Positions 12,489-22,359 are shown, numbered from the stretch's first letter. The stretch is DNA of 64,000 nt from Epiperipatus broadwayi (GCA_028023455.1 JAQFVV010000206.1:62001-126000); one strand, 5' to 3'. The notes: a model not told the origin generated them from the letters alone. Program-made: numbers and translations.

Positions 12489-13612
12489 AAATAAATTGAG
12501 ATACTGCAGAATCTCACTGCACTTGTTAAAATATGTATATGATAGCCAATCAGAATTTCATGATAGCCACCTAAACAACGATCAAATCTACACACACAAC
12601 AAATAATTTACGAGAAAAGGTCAGCCACCCTTATCTCAGCTTTTCTTTCTATATATCTAAGCCAGTCATAAGTATTTAGATTTGAAAGTTTGAAGCTGTA
12701 AATATCTTCACAAATAACTCACTGAGTCTAAATCATAAACATATAATGTGGAATCCTATGATTTACTATGTAGCAGTTTTTAAAATACATAGCAGTAAAG
12801 TATTTAAATAATATTTTAATTTGCGAAGTGCAGATAGTTGACAATTGAAATAAATTGAGATACTTCAGAATATCACTGCACTCATTAAAATATGTATACA
12901 ACAGCCAATCAGAATGTCATAATAGCCATCTAAACAACAATCAAATCTAAACACACAACAAAGATTTTACGAGAAAGGGGCAGCCACCCTTATCTCAACT
13001 TTTCTTTCTATATATCTAAGCCAGTCATAAGTATTTAGATTTGAATGTTTGAAGCTTTAAATATCTTCACAAATAACTCATAAAATCTTTATTGTGTGTT
13101 TAGATTTGATTGTTGTTTAGATGGCTATCATGACATTCTGATTGGCTGTCATATATGTATTTTAATGAGTGCAATGAGATTCTGCAGTATCTCAATTTAT
13201 TTCAATTTTCAACTATCTGCACTTTGCAAATTAAAATATTATTCACATACTTTACTGCTTGTTATGTATTCTAAAAACTGCTACCTAGTAAATCATAGGA
13301 TTTCACATTGTATGTTTATGATTTAGTCTGAGTGAGTTTTTGTGAAGATATTTAAAGCTTCAAACTTTCAAATCTAAATACTTACGACTGGCTTAGATAT
13401 ATAGAAAGAAAAGTTGAGATAAGGGTGGCTACACTTTCCTCATAAAAATCTTTGTTGTGTGTTTAGATTTGATTGTTGTTTACATGGCTATTATGACATT
13501 CTGATTGGCTGTCATATACATATTTTAATGAGTGCAGTGAGATTCTGCAGTATCTCAATTTAATTCAATTTTCAACTATCTGTGCTTTGCAAATTAAAAT
13601 ATTATTTACAAG
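12489..13612. repeat. Family B repeat: tandem direct units then inverted units
   Basis: A unit with a 359-bp period starts at 12489 ('aaataaattgagatac') and 12848. It contains 'agccaatcagaatgtcat' and 'aagccagtcataagtattt'. At about 13081 orientation flips: inverted partial unit to about 13205, inverted spacer to about 13330, inverted full unit to about 13565, then a partial end. The whole block can fold on itself. The 12-mer 'caagcaaaataa' occurs at both edges (12483-12494 and 13609-13620), a candidate target-site duplication, although part of it overlaps unit sequence. No protein is encoded. This looks like a composite foldback or MITE. Confidence 0.75.
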
Positions 13613-13620
13613 CAAAATAA

Positions 13621-14211
13621 TATTAGTGTGACCAATTTAGAAATGACCATTATGCTTTCAAAACTGCCCCTTTTATACTCATTTTTAGAGTACAATGTGA
13701 GTCCAATTAGGACAGTTAAATGAAGGGATCTTATTACAATTGATAGGAATCTAGAACATTTGCACTAGAAATGATTTATATATAATGTCAATAAATACAG
13801 AGAAAATGAATTTGTTTTTTATATTTTTTTTTTAAATACAATTATTTATTAATTAAGACATTTGAAACTAAAGTTGTCTAACTTTGAACAGTAACAAAAA
13901 GGAAAGGAGGGGTGACTCTATTTATTTATTTATTTATTTATTTTAATAGAAGATTAACACAGATAAATTTATTAAAGTGAAGCTTAACTTTTCAAAATCA
14001 GTATTTGGGAAGATAGCAAACTTGATACTGACATAGTCCTAAGTAAATGAAAATGCAATTATAAAGCTATAAACACATAAAATAGAGCATTAAGTTATTC
14101 AGTTAAGTTAATAGAGATAATATCAGACAGCCTTTTAGAATTACATTGACAGAATAAAAGTAGATACTAGATTGTACCTGTACACTTATTTCTCATGCAG
14201 TTTAAATTGCC

Positions 14212-14213
<2 letters not shown>
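13621..14213. other. A+T-rich DNA with (TTTA)n
   Basis: A short tetranucleotide tract of TTTA units lies at about 13919-13943. The rest is unstructured A+T-rich sequence with no reading frame of note. Confidence 0.5.

Positions 14214-14292
<79 letters not shown>
14214..14292. repeat. (TA)n microsatellite
   Basis: Nearly 80 bases of pure TA dinucleotide repeat. It forms the left edge of a possible SINE-like block (14293-14552); a second TA tract at 14553-14588 forms the right edge. Confidence 0.95.
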
Positions 14293-14295
<3 letters not shown>

Positions 14296-14550
14296 AAGTC
14301 CCTATGTGCTACCTCTATACCAAGACCCTTGATAACTCCAAGCCATCCTGATTTTAATTTGATCTAAGACCAGTTTGGATTCGAACTCCATTCCAAGATC
14401 CCAGATCAAACCCCAAAGTATGATCTATAATGACTGCACAATGATAATATGTGCCACAAACTAGCTCAATGGATATTATTATTAATGAGACTACTTAACT
14501 GATTCTAAATAATACAGGATAGAACCACTCCCTGATATCTTTGCATAAAT

Positions 14551-14552
<2 letters not shown>
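14293..14552 (-). mobile_element. Possible tRNA-derived SINE between (TA)n tracts
   Basis: This somewhat more G+C-rich block sits between two TA tracts. On the minus strand it contains 'gagttcgaatcc' (about 14378-14389), a close match to a Pol III B box (GTTCGAATCC). A candidate A box ('tgagctagtttg') lies upstream, but the spacing is longer than in a tRNA. The 3' side on that strand ends in (TA)n, which could be a SINE tail. No second copy is visible in this window, so the call is tentative. Confidence 0.3.
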
Positions 14553-14588
<36 letters not shown>

Positions 14589-14590
<2 letters not shown>

Positions 14591-15046
14591 CAAGCTTGTT
14601 TAGAGCTATTAGCATGCTCTTAATTTTACATATTTGTAAATGCAAGCTATATATAAGTCATGTGACATCTGATTTGTTATTATTACTATTATTATTTTGC
14701 TGTTGTGGCTTTGGCTAAATTAAATGGCTAAGCCTACTAATATATGGAGTATCTGAATTAAGTTCAGGCCCATATGATTTTTTCAGTTGGAGAGCTGACT
14801 TTAAAGACATGTAGATGTCTGGAAGTTTCAGATCTTCTGGCAATTGACTTTTGGATAGATGTTTTGCTTGAGTTGGTTTTTTTGAATCTAATATCCCAAC
14901 TCCTCACTGAAGAGACCCATAGGTCGAAACCGGTCTGGGGATGGGGACAATCCAAGATAAAAATGATTCGAATGCCTCCTCTTGTAGTAGCATTTATCAT
15001 AAATAAAAAAACAAGCTTGTTTAGAGCTATTAGCATGCTCTTAATT
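14589..15046 (+). mobile_element. Candidate hammerhead retrozyme or PLE end between 37-bp direct repeats
   Basis: A 37-bp sequence beginning 'aacaagcttgtttagagc' and ending 'gctcttaatt' is identical at 14589-14625 and 15010-15046. The 384 bases between them contain one complete hammerhead motif on the plus strand. The size and single type I hammerhead resemble animal retrozymes or the LTR-like end of a PLE. The direct repeats could instead be a long target duplication. An open frame on the plus strand crosses the block but shows no recognisable domain and is probably incidental, since it runs straight through the ribozyme core. Confidence 0.5.
14895..14945 (+). ncRNA. Type I hammerhead ribozyme, complete core
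   Basis: Elements in order: stem I strand TCCTCA (14901-14906), box CUGAAGA (14907-14913, fits CUGANGA), stem II GACC/GGTC around CATA (14914-14925), box GAAA (14926-14929), stem III palindrome ACCGGT (14929-14934), cleavage-site C (14935), then TGGGGA (14936-14941) pairing with all six stem I bases (one G-U). An internal loop and CCC/GGG pairing (14895-14897 with 14943-14945) extend stem I. Every invariant core base I know for the family is present. The loopless stem III predicts action as a dimer or in tandem transcripts. This is the strongest RNA call in the window. Confidence 0.85.
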
Positions 15047-15060
15047 ATATATATATATAT

Positions 15061-15196
15061 GTTAAAACGAAGATTTGCACGGGTTAAATATATAAAATAC
15101 ATATTTTGCGGGTTCATCCGTGTTAAAAACTTTTAATACCAATACACTGACGTTTCGACTTGGTCACACAAGCCATCCACAGAGTTATAAAAAGGT
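15061..15196 (-). mobile_element. PLE 3'-end fragment
   Basis: On the minus strand this matches the 3' tail of the PLE pair at 6287-9009: the CTGTGGA...CGAAACGTC motif, then 'aacacggatgaaccc', 'aaaatatgtattttata' and 'gtgcaaatcttcgtttt'. It carries about 17 extra bases after the cleavage site that both arms of the palindrome lack, so it may preserve the fuller tail. No coding part remains. (TA)n lies on both sides. Confidence 0.85.
15144..15186 (-). ncRNA. Hammerhead-like motif in PLE 3' fragment
   Basis: Minus strand: AACT, CTGTGGA, GGCTTG/CAAGTC stem, GAAA, palindromic ACGT, C, then AGT pairing back to three stem I bases. It has the same A6-to-U departure as both arms of the PLE pair, so the change predates these copies and may be characteristic of the family. 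Confidence 0.5.
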
Positions 15197-15204
15197 AAAA
15201 TATG

Positions 15205-15240
<36 letters not shown>

Positions 15241-15610
15241 GTTGCCAAACAACAGTGAACATTAATACTTAATCTAATTAATGAATAATGATGGGTCAGA
15301 CACCAAGTGTAATATGTAATATTTAATACAAGTAATGATCGTATAAATAATGATGATCATCTGCATAACTTATCTCTAGTCTGAAACATGAAATTACAAT
15401 ATACAAGGCTAAGGGTGGATTTTCTATATATGCCAATACTTAATACATAAATACTTAAGTGTATATATATAATAAACTAAAATAAATATACAAATATTAA
15501 GCAATTAAATCACCCCACATTGTTAAGAAATCCAGTAGTGCCTTCTGTGAACTAATATATAAATACATTAGAGTTCGTATTTCAAAATAGCCAGATCAAA
15601 ATGATACCAC

Positions 15611-15946
15611 TTTGACCTGTTTGCTATATGATGTTATATATTGAAATACGAATAAACTCAAACAAAGAACTTGAAATTTTAGCAAGCAACGATCTCAATT
15701 TTTGCTACAAACAAACATTTGTATATTTATTTTAGTATAGCGTTATGCACTGCGATTATTTTCTATACATTTGTGTTAGGTGGTTTAAAGATTAAAATTA
15801 TTAAAGTTTAGTTTGTCTTTATATAATAATAGTAAAACATGATTGTTTGTAGCAAAAATTAAGATCGTTGCTTGCTAAAATTTCAAGTTCTTTGTTTGAA
15901 TTTGTTCGTATTTCAATATATAACATCATATAACAGACAGGTCAAA
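15611..15946. repeat. Inverted repeat, about 100-bp arms
   Basis: The left arm (15611-15713, starting 'tttgacctgtttgctata') and right arm (15845-15946, ending 'acagacaggtcaaa') are inverted copies with a few mismatches, separated by about 130 bases. There is no coding. A (TA)n tract starts about 9 bases beyond the right arm. A MITE or foldback remnant is the simplest explanation. Confidence 0.75.
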
Positions 15947-15952
15947 ATATGT

Positions 15953-15954
<2 letters not shown>

Positions 15955-16041
<87 letters not shown>
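15955..16041. repeat. (TA)n microsatellite
   Basis: More than 80 bases of TA repeat. The Tyr-Ile repeat reading frames on both strands here are translations of this tract, not genes. Confidence 0.95.
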
Positions 16042-16046
<5 letters not shown>

Positions 16047-16366
16047 ACTCTGACAAAACAGACATGTGTGATGACAATATGTATAGCATATATGCCAAAT
16101 GATTTATGTATGTTAACTATTAATTTGATATATGTCTAGAAAGGAAATACGCTTCTAATTTATATAAAGAAAAACAAACAAAGCGAGATTTATGTCCCAC
16201 TCCTCTAAAAATCAGTTTATAGAAAGCATGAGAAATACAAAGGTATGATTTCAATTAATCACTTAGCAAAGCATGATTATTTAAAATTTCATAGAGATAT
16301 AAAATAATTTGATTTTAAAAGGGATCAATTCATCACGAATTACAAAGCAACAATAAAGGCCATTAT

Positions 16367-16564
16367 TTGAATTCAGCAATGAAAACAGTACTAACACGTC
16401 ATGAGTATTGGAATGAAGATGAAGTGAATGGTTTTGTCAACAATTCAAGAAGACTAATGGCTACTTGTCTCAACAAGCACATCTGCCATGTGAATAGTTG
16501 TGGAACATGGGGAAAGCCAGGTTGGGAATTAGCCACAAACCTTTGGTGTTCCAACAAGCGATGA
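16367..16564 (+). CDS. Unrecognised 65-codon open frame, weak candidate
   Basis: The frame starts at an ATG and stops at 16562-16564. Its composition is mixed (Cys, Trp, His, Gly, Asn), unlike the Ile/Phe/Lys chance frames elsewhere, and it is locally G+C-richer. Visible features are CLNKHICHVNSC and GTWGKPGWELATNLW; no known domain is recognised. 'ttcag' just upstream could be a splice acceptor. It may be a piece of an unrecognised transposon, an exon, or chance. No neighbouring gene helps. Confidence 0.2.
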   Translation: MNSAMKTVLTRHEYWNEDEVNGFVNNSRRLMATCLNKHICHVNSCGTWGKPGWELATNLWCSNKR

Positions 16565-16599
16565 ACGAATGAGAAAATAACATTTATTTTATGTTTCAA

Positions 16600-18224
16600 T
16601 CAATTAAAATAGTACCACAGAAATGACAAAATATAAGAAATCAAGAATAGAGCTGATGCCAGCAATGTTAGGAACAGCAGTAATGTAATTGCCATAACAA
16701 TAGATTTAAAGCCCAAATTATATAATATAAATGCTTGATGTGACAACTTGGTCATTAAGATTAAAATCAAACTTTGATAGGCAAACACCTAAACCCAATT
16801 ATATAATAATACCCCATATATCATGCTCTCCCCAAACACAAATGCTGGAAGACCAGGCTTAACTCAGAAAATATATTTCTCTCCCTTACAAAACTTTGCC
16901 AAACCCTAAATGAATTCAAATTAACACATGTGAATAATTTTGTTTAAAATGTAAATGAACCTAGTCAGATGCATAGTGGCTATAAGTTAAGCTAATAGAA
17001 TTTATATCACCTCTTGGTAAAATAATATCGAATAATTAAATACATCTTTCAACTTAATAATTAGTAGAACTATTATTAATTTAGTTCTCATAGGCAAGAA
17101 ATAGACTATAAAACTTTATATGGTAAATATTTTCTTAGTATAAGTTTAAACGAAAACATTATCAAGTTGAAAGCCTTACTGGCATATCATATCACAATTA
17201 AATGACCTTAATAATCATTAAAACAACTACAAGTAAGAGTTAGTAAAAATAGACCTCCATGAGAGAATAAAGAAAATTATCAAAGTATTAATTTAGGAAT
17301 AGAGATATAATGATATAGAGAATTACTGGGTAACAATTTTGAGCATAATTAAATGAATAATAAGATTTAAAGCAATACTCACTTTTAATATAATTAGAGA
17401 AATAGTTCATAAAGATTGGAAAGTTGTGGTTTAATCAAATATTAAAAATTAACAGTCCTTCATGTCTTGCTTGTTGATTCAGGAGCACAGAGTCTGGTTA
17501 GATTTAGAAAAAAAAAACATATGTGTACACTTAACTCAAATAAAATTCATTTTACAGATTAATTTCATTATGGATTTTAGGCAACTTAAGATTAGACATC
17601 GAAGAGTTCTATTTTAGAAGCTAAATTTGAAGATTTATTGGGGAACTTCAGGATCCAACAATCAGATCCCTGAAGATAGCCACATACCATACTGCAAGTA
17701 CGGTTGAGGTTCAATATTAAAATGGACATAATTTCTGGTGGCAACTCTTCTTAAAATTGAATGTAATGGCTCCTTCTAGGTAATCTTTCAGGGTATTTAT
17801 CTCCTCTTCACAATTTTCCCACCCATTCTGATCTCTATGCCTTACAGCTAAAGTTTTTATTTTGTTACCAAAAGGAATTTTCTCTAACTGAAATATGATC
17901 CATTACCTCAATAAGACTTTGCAAAATCTATACAAACGATTTTAAATTAGAACCTCCCTTAAACTTTAACTTGTTATTTTAAACTAATTAATGAAGGATT
18001 CCCCATTGTCTTTTGAAAAGGACAATTTAAAACATATGGGGAAAATGTGACTTTTAATGGTAAATGTTTGGACAAAATTGCAAAATAGAAAATAAATATT
18101 CCAATGTAATGAAATCTTATACCAATGCATATTTAATTATATTCATGTATTTACATTATCTATATACCTAGACTTGAACATTATTAACTTTATTATCTAA
18201 TTAATATATAGTTAGAATGCAGTT
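16600..18224. other. A+T-rich DNA around one short open frame
   Basis: Mostly unstructured. The only segment that stands out is the minus-strand open frame at 17717-17887 and the somewhat G+C-richer sequence around it, 17450-17890. Confidence 0.45.
17717..17887 (-). CDS. Possible exon or coding remnant, 56 residues
   Basis: On the minus strand a 'catatttcag' acceptor-like site is followed at once by an open frame of 56 residues ending in TAA at 17717-17719. The residues look protein-like: LEKIPFGNKIKTLAVRHRD, then WENCEEEINTLKDYLEGA, with acidic and basic stretches, unlike low-complexity frames nearby. I recognise no family. Lying within a slightly G+C-richer island it could be an exon of a minus-strand gene or a transposon remnant. 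No start codon or partner exon was identified. Confidence 0.25.
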   Translation of the reverse strand, partial: LEKIPFGNKIKTLAVRHRDQNGWENCEEEINTLKDYLEGAITFNFKKSCHQKLCPF

Positions 18225-18480
18225 CTCAAGTTATAATTGCAGTTTAAAATGCATAATTGACTATTTGTTAGTTTGCTGCATTTAGAACAGGATATATTTA
18301 CCTGTTTAATGAGGCTTGTTTAAAATACTTTGTATTAATAATTTCATTCTCTATGGTCAATTTGCAATGTTTAATATCAATATCACCATATTAAACCATA
18401 GATAAAGATGGACTTCCATCTTTATTGTTTAAAGGAGGTTGTATTGAGAACACATTGAGTTTAATGATTGTTATTGATAT
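18225..18480 (-). repeat. Diverged copy of family A repeat
   Basis: Matches the inverted family A copy near 2.9-3.2 kb through 'ataattgactattt', 'ctctatggtcaatttgcaat', 'gatggacttccatc' and 'aaaggaggttg'. It is much more diverged than the copies at 2.3-3.2 kb, so it is older. Confidence 0.6.
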
Positions 18481-18913
18481 TGGTATTGATTAAATGTTAA
18501 CTGTATTCCTGTATTTATATACGTAAACAATTTATTTTAAAAAATTCTCGATAATTAATGTGACATCTTTTACATAATTATATTGATATACTTTAATATA
18601 TTCTACTAAAATAGAAACGTAATAATATTTTATATACATTTCATTAATTGAATTAAATAAACATATAACTAATTATCTAATCAATATATTTAAAAAAATT
18701 AAATGTTATGAATAAAAATATTTAAGAGATTTCCATTATATATTTATGTATGTACTTAATAATCGTATAAAATGCAACACATTAAAGAGAGTTAATTATA
18801 TAACTAAGCAGCAATTTCCATATATATATATATTAATTCTAATGTTTTCATGGATAAAAGATGTCATATTATTATTACTATTTGCAGGATATTCCATGTA
18901 GTGAAAAAGCTAA

Positions 18914-18957
18914 ATGCTGACATTTCAGAACAATATCAAGTATCTTCCTCAGAAAGT
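18914..18957 (-). ncRNA. Hammerhead-like motif, left arm
   Basis: Minus strand: box CTGAGGA (18946-18952, fits CUGANGA), a stem II-like AGATAC/GTTCT, box GAAA (18923-18926), ATGT where the partner arm has ACGT, C, AGCAT. The core boxes are intact but stem I and stem III pairing have decayed. Confidence 0.5.
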
Positions 18958-19384
18958 CATCATTCTCAAATCATAAGAATGCATGTGAGATTTAAAATCG
19001 TTTTTATCATTTTCTTGCTCCTCATATTTAAATTCTATTGGTTGAGAAGTTTTAAAATTTATTTTCTCTTCCAATAGCTTCTTCCAAATGTTGTTAATCT
19101 TCTTTAATTCACACTTTTCATTTATGCTAATTTATTTTCTCTTCCAATAGCTTCTTCTAAATGTTGTTAATATTCTTTAATTCACATCTTTAATTTATGC
19201 TATTGGGCCCAATAGCATAAATGAAAGGTGTGAATTAACGAAGATTAACAACATTTGGAAGAAGCTATTGGAAGAGAAAATAAATTTTAAAACTTCTCAA
19301 CCAATAGAATTTAAATATGAGAAGAAAGAAAATGATAAAAACGATTTTAAATCTTACATGCATTCTTATGATTTGAGAAAGAGG

Positions 19385-19428
19385 ATGCTCTGAGGGGGGT
19401 ACTTGATATTGTACTGAAACGTCAGCAT
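19385..19428 (+). ncRNA. Hammerhead-like motif, right arm
   Basis: Plus strand: ATGCT (19385-19389) pairs perfectly with AGCAT (19424-19428). Box CTGAGGG (A9 changed to G), stem II GGTAC/GTACT, box GAAA (19416-19419), palindromic ACGT, cleavage-site C (19423). Stems are better kept here and boxes better kept in the left arm, so their common ancestor was probably a full hammerhead. Confidence 0.55.
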
Positions 19429-19475
19429 TTAGCTTTTCACTACACGAAATATCCTGCAAATAGTAATAATAATAT

Positions 19476-19478
<3 letters not shown>

Positions 19479-19544
<66 letters not shown>
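19479..19544. repeat. (TA)n microsatellite
   Basis: Pure TA repeat of about 65 bases adjoining the hammerhead palindrome. It is the source of the Tyr-Ile run in a minus-strand frame. Confidence 0.95.
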
Positions 19545-19547
<3 letters not shown>

Positions 19548-20136
19548 ACCAATATTGATATTGTACATATAATTTTATCTAAAATTATATTATTAAAATA
19601 ATCTTTCATAAAAGAAAAACATAAAATTAAATGTTGAAGAGTTTATTACAGTTGGTTTAGAAAAAGATAAGAATCAAATAGTTTCTATCATTGGTTTCAG
19701 AAATAAGAGCTGCAGTTAATTAATCAGAAGGGGAGAGGAGTGTTTCGTTAGAGGAATTAAACTAAGGGTTTATAAAAGGAAATAAAGAGTTTTCTTATTA
19801 GGATTCATGAAAATATAATTTAAAAAGTTAAAACATACAAATCTCTTTTCATTCAAGTTTAATTAAAGAAAAAATAATGTTAAAACTAATATATGTGCGT
19901 ATATATGTGCGATTGTCAACAATAGAATAAATGTTATTATAAATAAATGAAAGTTAAAAAAGATTATCATTAAAAAACATGGCAATGGCTATTAGATATT
20001 AATTAATATAAAACAATACATTTTTTGCATGGCTATTACTAATTAAACAATCTTTCAAAACACGGTTATCAAATGATTATCACTGGAATTTCGACAACAG
20101 ATCTTTGCCGGAGATAGAAAGACAACACGTCCCAGG

Positions 20137-20172
20137 TATAAATAGACTTTTTTATCGGACAGTAGTTCAGTT
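20137..20172 (+). promoter_or_regulatory. Likely LTR promoter of element A
   Basis: TATAAATA at 20137-20144 is followed about 23 bases downstream by TTCAGTT, a plausible initiator. This is the expected geometry for an LTR U3/R junction. Inferred from position upstream of the primer-binding site and gag. Confidence 0.4.
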
Positions 20173-21255
20173 CACAAAGTAATTGAGTAGTGCAGTTCAA
20201 AAATTAATTGAGTCAGTTAACAAACAAAATGCAGTGTTGAAAAGATTTTGGGAATTCATGCCTCTCTACAGCCTAAAAAGTCCGATGAAAACAGCAAGAT
20301 CTGCCCGTGAAATAATGTCAACGTAACAACTTTGAAAATCTCCATCAATATCTAATCGTCTCCAATAGTAATAATCATGAAAATCAGAAAACTCATCAAG
20401 GAAAAGTTCCAGCTGGCTGGTAAGCATTCATAATGGAAATATCCTCACTGAAAGCATCCACCAAAGAAAACAAAATTCTACGTTTACATTCAAAAGCCTA
20501 GGTAAAACATTTGCTTATTTCGTTTATACTGTAATAGCCATTGCATTACATTAATTTGTATGAATCTTTTAAGAGTCTAATTATATGAACTTTATATCAT
20601 ACATAAATGAACTATTGATGTGTGTGTTTAAATTTCAAATGCTATGTAATACTTTATTATTATTATGTGTGCGTGAGTTAATATGTGCGTGATCATTATA
20701 TCAATATTTATTAGTTAAATTAGAGTGTTCTGTTATTAAATCTATAGAAATATTTAAACTATTTAGAAATGTAAATTTAAAATATGCGTTTAAATTTAGT
20801 AAATAAATGTTAGTTAATAAATTATCTTTAAAATTAAACTTTATTTGTCAGTCAATTCTTTTTATCACTTCTTTTATCAATCTCCTTTTATAAATTCTTT
20901 TTACAATTCCTTTATCAAGTCTTTTAACCCCTAATTAGATATAATCTGTTAGTGACTACAAATAGCTGAGCTAGTCATGGATTTAGGTGTTGAGTTAGTG
21001 GCCACTGTTCAAAGTGCACTGTCTATTCTTTTAGTATTCTTTTAGAATAAGCAGCTGGCGCCTGTGGTTATACACAAACAAAAAGTGCTTTGGATGTGGT
21101 GTTGAATTCAACAGTTGAGAAGAAGCTTTGTCCTGGAAATGTAACACTAGTTATATACTTTATAGCTATCATTTGGGCATACGTACTCTCTAAGTATGTT
21201 CTTCTCTGCCTAAGAGACCGGTGTTTCAAATCCACATATTTGAATTCGGTTCAAA

Positions 21256-21273
21256 TGGTGCCCAATGTGGGGC
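21256..21273 (+). other. Primer-binding site of element A
   Basis: TGGTGCCCAATGTGGGGC closely resembles the TGGCGCCCAACGTGGGGC type found just after the 5' LTR of many gypsy-like and retroviral elements. Both differences are CpG-to-TpG changes. It marks the 3' edge of the LTR and the start of the leader. Confidence 0.75.
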
Positions 21274-21621
21274 AAACTTGTCATAAATGACAGTTAATTA
21301 AATACTTTGTTCTTGTTGAAAATAAAAATCTAAAAAAGTTAAATTACATATGTATAAGTGTTTTAATTTAAAAAAAAAAGAATTGACCGAAATTTTTTTT
21401 TTCGAAATAAAAAGAGATTTTGACATTTATGCTATCAAATCAGAGACAGTTGATATTTGGGCAGAGCTAAGGCATTAGATCAGGTAGAGAAAAGGACTAA
21501 AAGAGTGGAGTCAGCGTGTATTTCCATTTTAGTAAAAATAAATAAATAAATAAGTCATATATTAAATTTAGATTAACGTAAGTGCTAGTTTGAAATAAAA
21601 TATAAAATATATGGTGTTAAA

Positions 21622-22355
21622 ATGGGAAAAGATATAGAGCTGGAGGAAGTAATAAAAAGAGTCGATACATTAGAAAGGGAACATGAAAATGGAAAAACAT
21701 AGGTGCACATACATAAAATGGAGGCAGTAAATAAGCTGCTAAAGATAAAAGCATTCTCAGGGAACAGAGGGGAGAATCCGAGTGATCACTTAGAGAGCTT
21801 GGAACATTATTGCACTTTGAATAGTTTAAGCGAGGTAGCAAGAATTGCCTTAGCTTGCAGTCACATACAGGGAGAAACCCAACTCTGGTGCAATTCATCA
21901 TGTGTAAAACCAACAACATTCAGTGAATACAAGTGTTCATTGTTGGCAAACTATTGGGGGGAGGAGCTACAAAAAAAGGTTAAGTTTCATGTAGAGCAGG
22001 ATTGGTGGCAGACAGGGGAGTTATTTATTACATTTTTCATAGACAAGTAGCGAAATTGAGATCAATCACAGCATACAAATTATCGGAGCAGCATATTATG
22101 CATGTAGTTAGGCATGGCTTACCCGAGAAGGTGGAACAAATAATGATTGGCAAGCAAATGGTAGAGCAGATGGCTGAAATACTAATGGCATTGGACAACA
22201 ATAGGGGGATGGTGGATGGTCAGGATGAGGATGGAAATGCAGAAGTTGATTGTGCACAAGTAGCGAATCTGGTATGTAGTGGAGAAGAGAGCATGCCTGT
22301 AAGGGCACCTCAGAGCTGTCCAAAGATAGAGATAAAGGTAGAGGGTTCCAACTAG
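21622..22355 (+). pseudogene. Gag of gypsy element A (broken)
   Basis: The frame starts at ATG 21622 with a short acidic/basic coiled stretch (LEEVIKRVDTLERE), is interrupted by TAG before 21703, and resumes (MEAVNKLLKIKAFSGNRGEN). It then shifts frame near 22002-22050 into LRSITAYKLSEQHIMHVVRHGLPEKVE. The SGNRGENPSDHLESLEHY and RHGLP segments are typical of Ty3/gypsy capsid regions, which form the particle shell. No zinc knuckle is seen before the frame ends at 22353-22355. The protease lies directly downstream in another frame. Gag identity is by general pattern, not a catalytic motif. Confidence 0.65.
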
Positions 22356-22359
22356 TGCA

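Larger units (their letters stand above)
18872..19480. repeat. Palindrome with a hammerhead-like motif in each arm
   Basis: Two inverted copies meet without spacer at 'attgggcccaat' (centre between 19207 and 19208). Both carry 'ccaatagaatttaaatat', 'gcatgtgagatttaaa'-type sequence and a hammerhead-like motif. The left arm has an extra internal duplication of about 70 bp (about 19063-19200). Open frames in both arms are translations of the repeat. The right arm ends in (TA)n (19479-19544). The motif order suggests the 3' end of a PLE or retrozyme copied head to head. Confidence 0.8.

Noticed and set aside
15872-16102. Reading frames on both strands with long Tyr-Ile repeats
   Set aside because: They are translations of a (TA)n microsatellite. 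The same applies to similar frames at 19265-19609 and 26786-26998.
21170-21250. tRNA-like block before the primer site of element A ('ggtgtttcaaatcc' resembles a B box)
   Set aside because: No convincing A box or cloverleaf, and the position inside the LTR explains the sequence better.
21617-21919. Minus-strand 100-codon frame over the gag of element A
   Set aside because: Antisense shadow; the plus strand carries the recognisable gag sequence.
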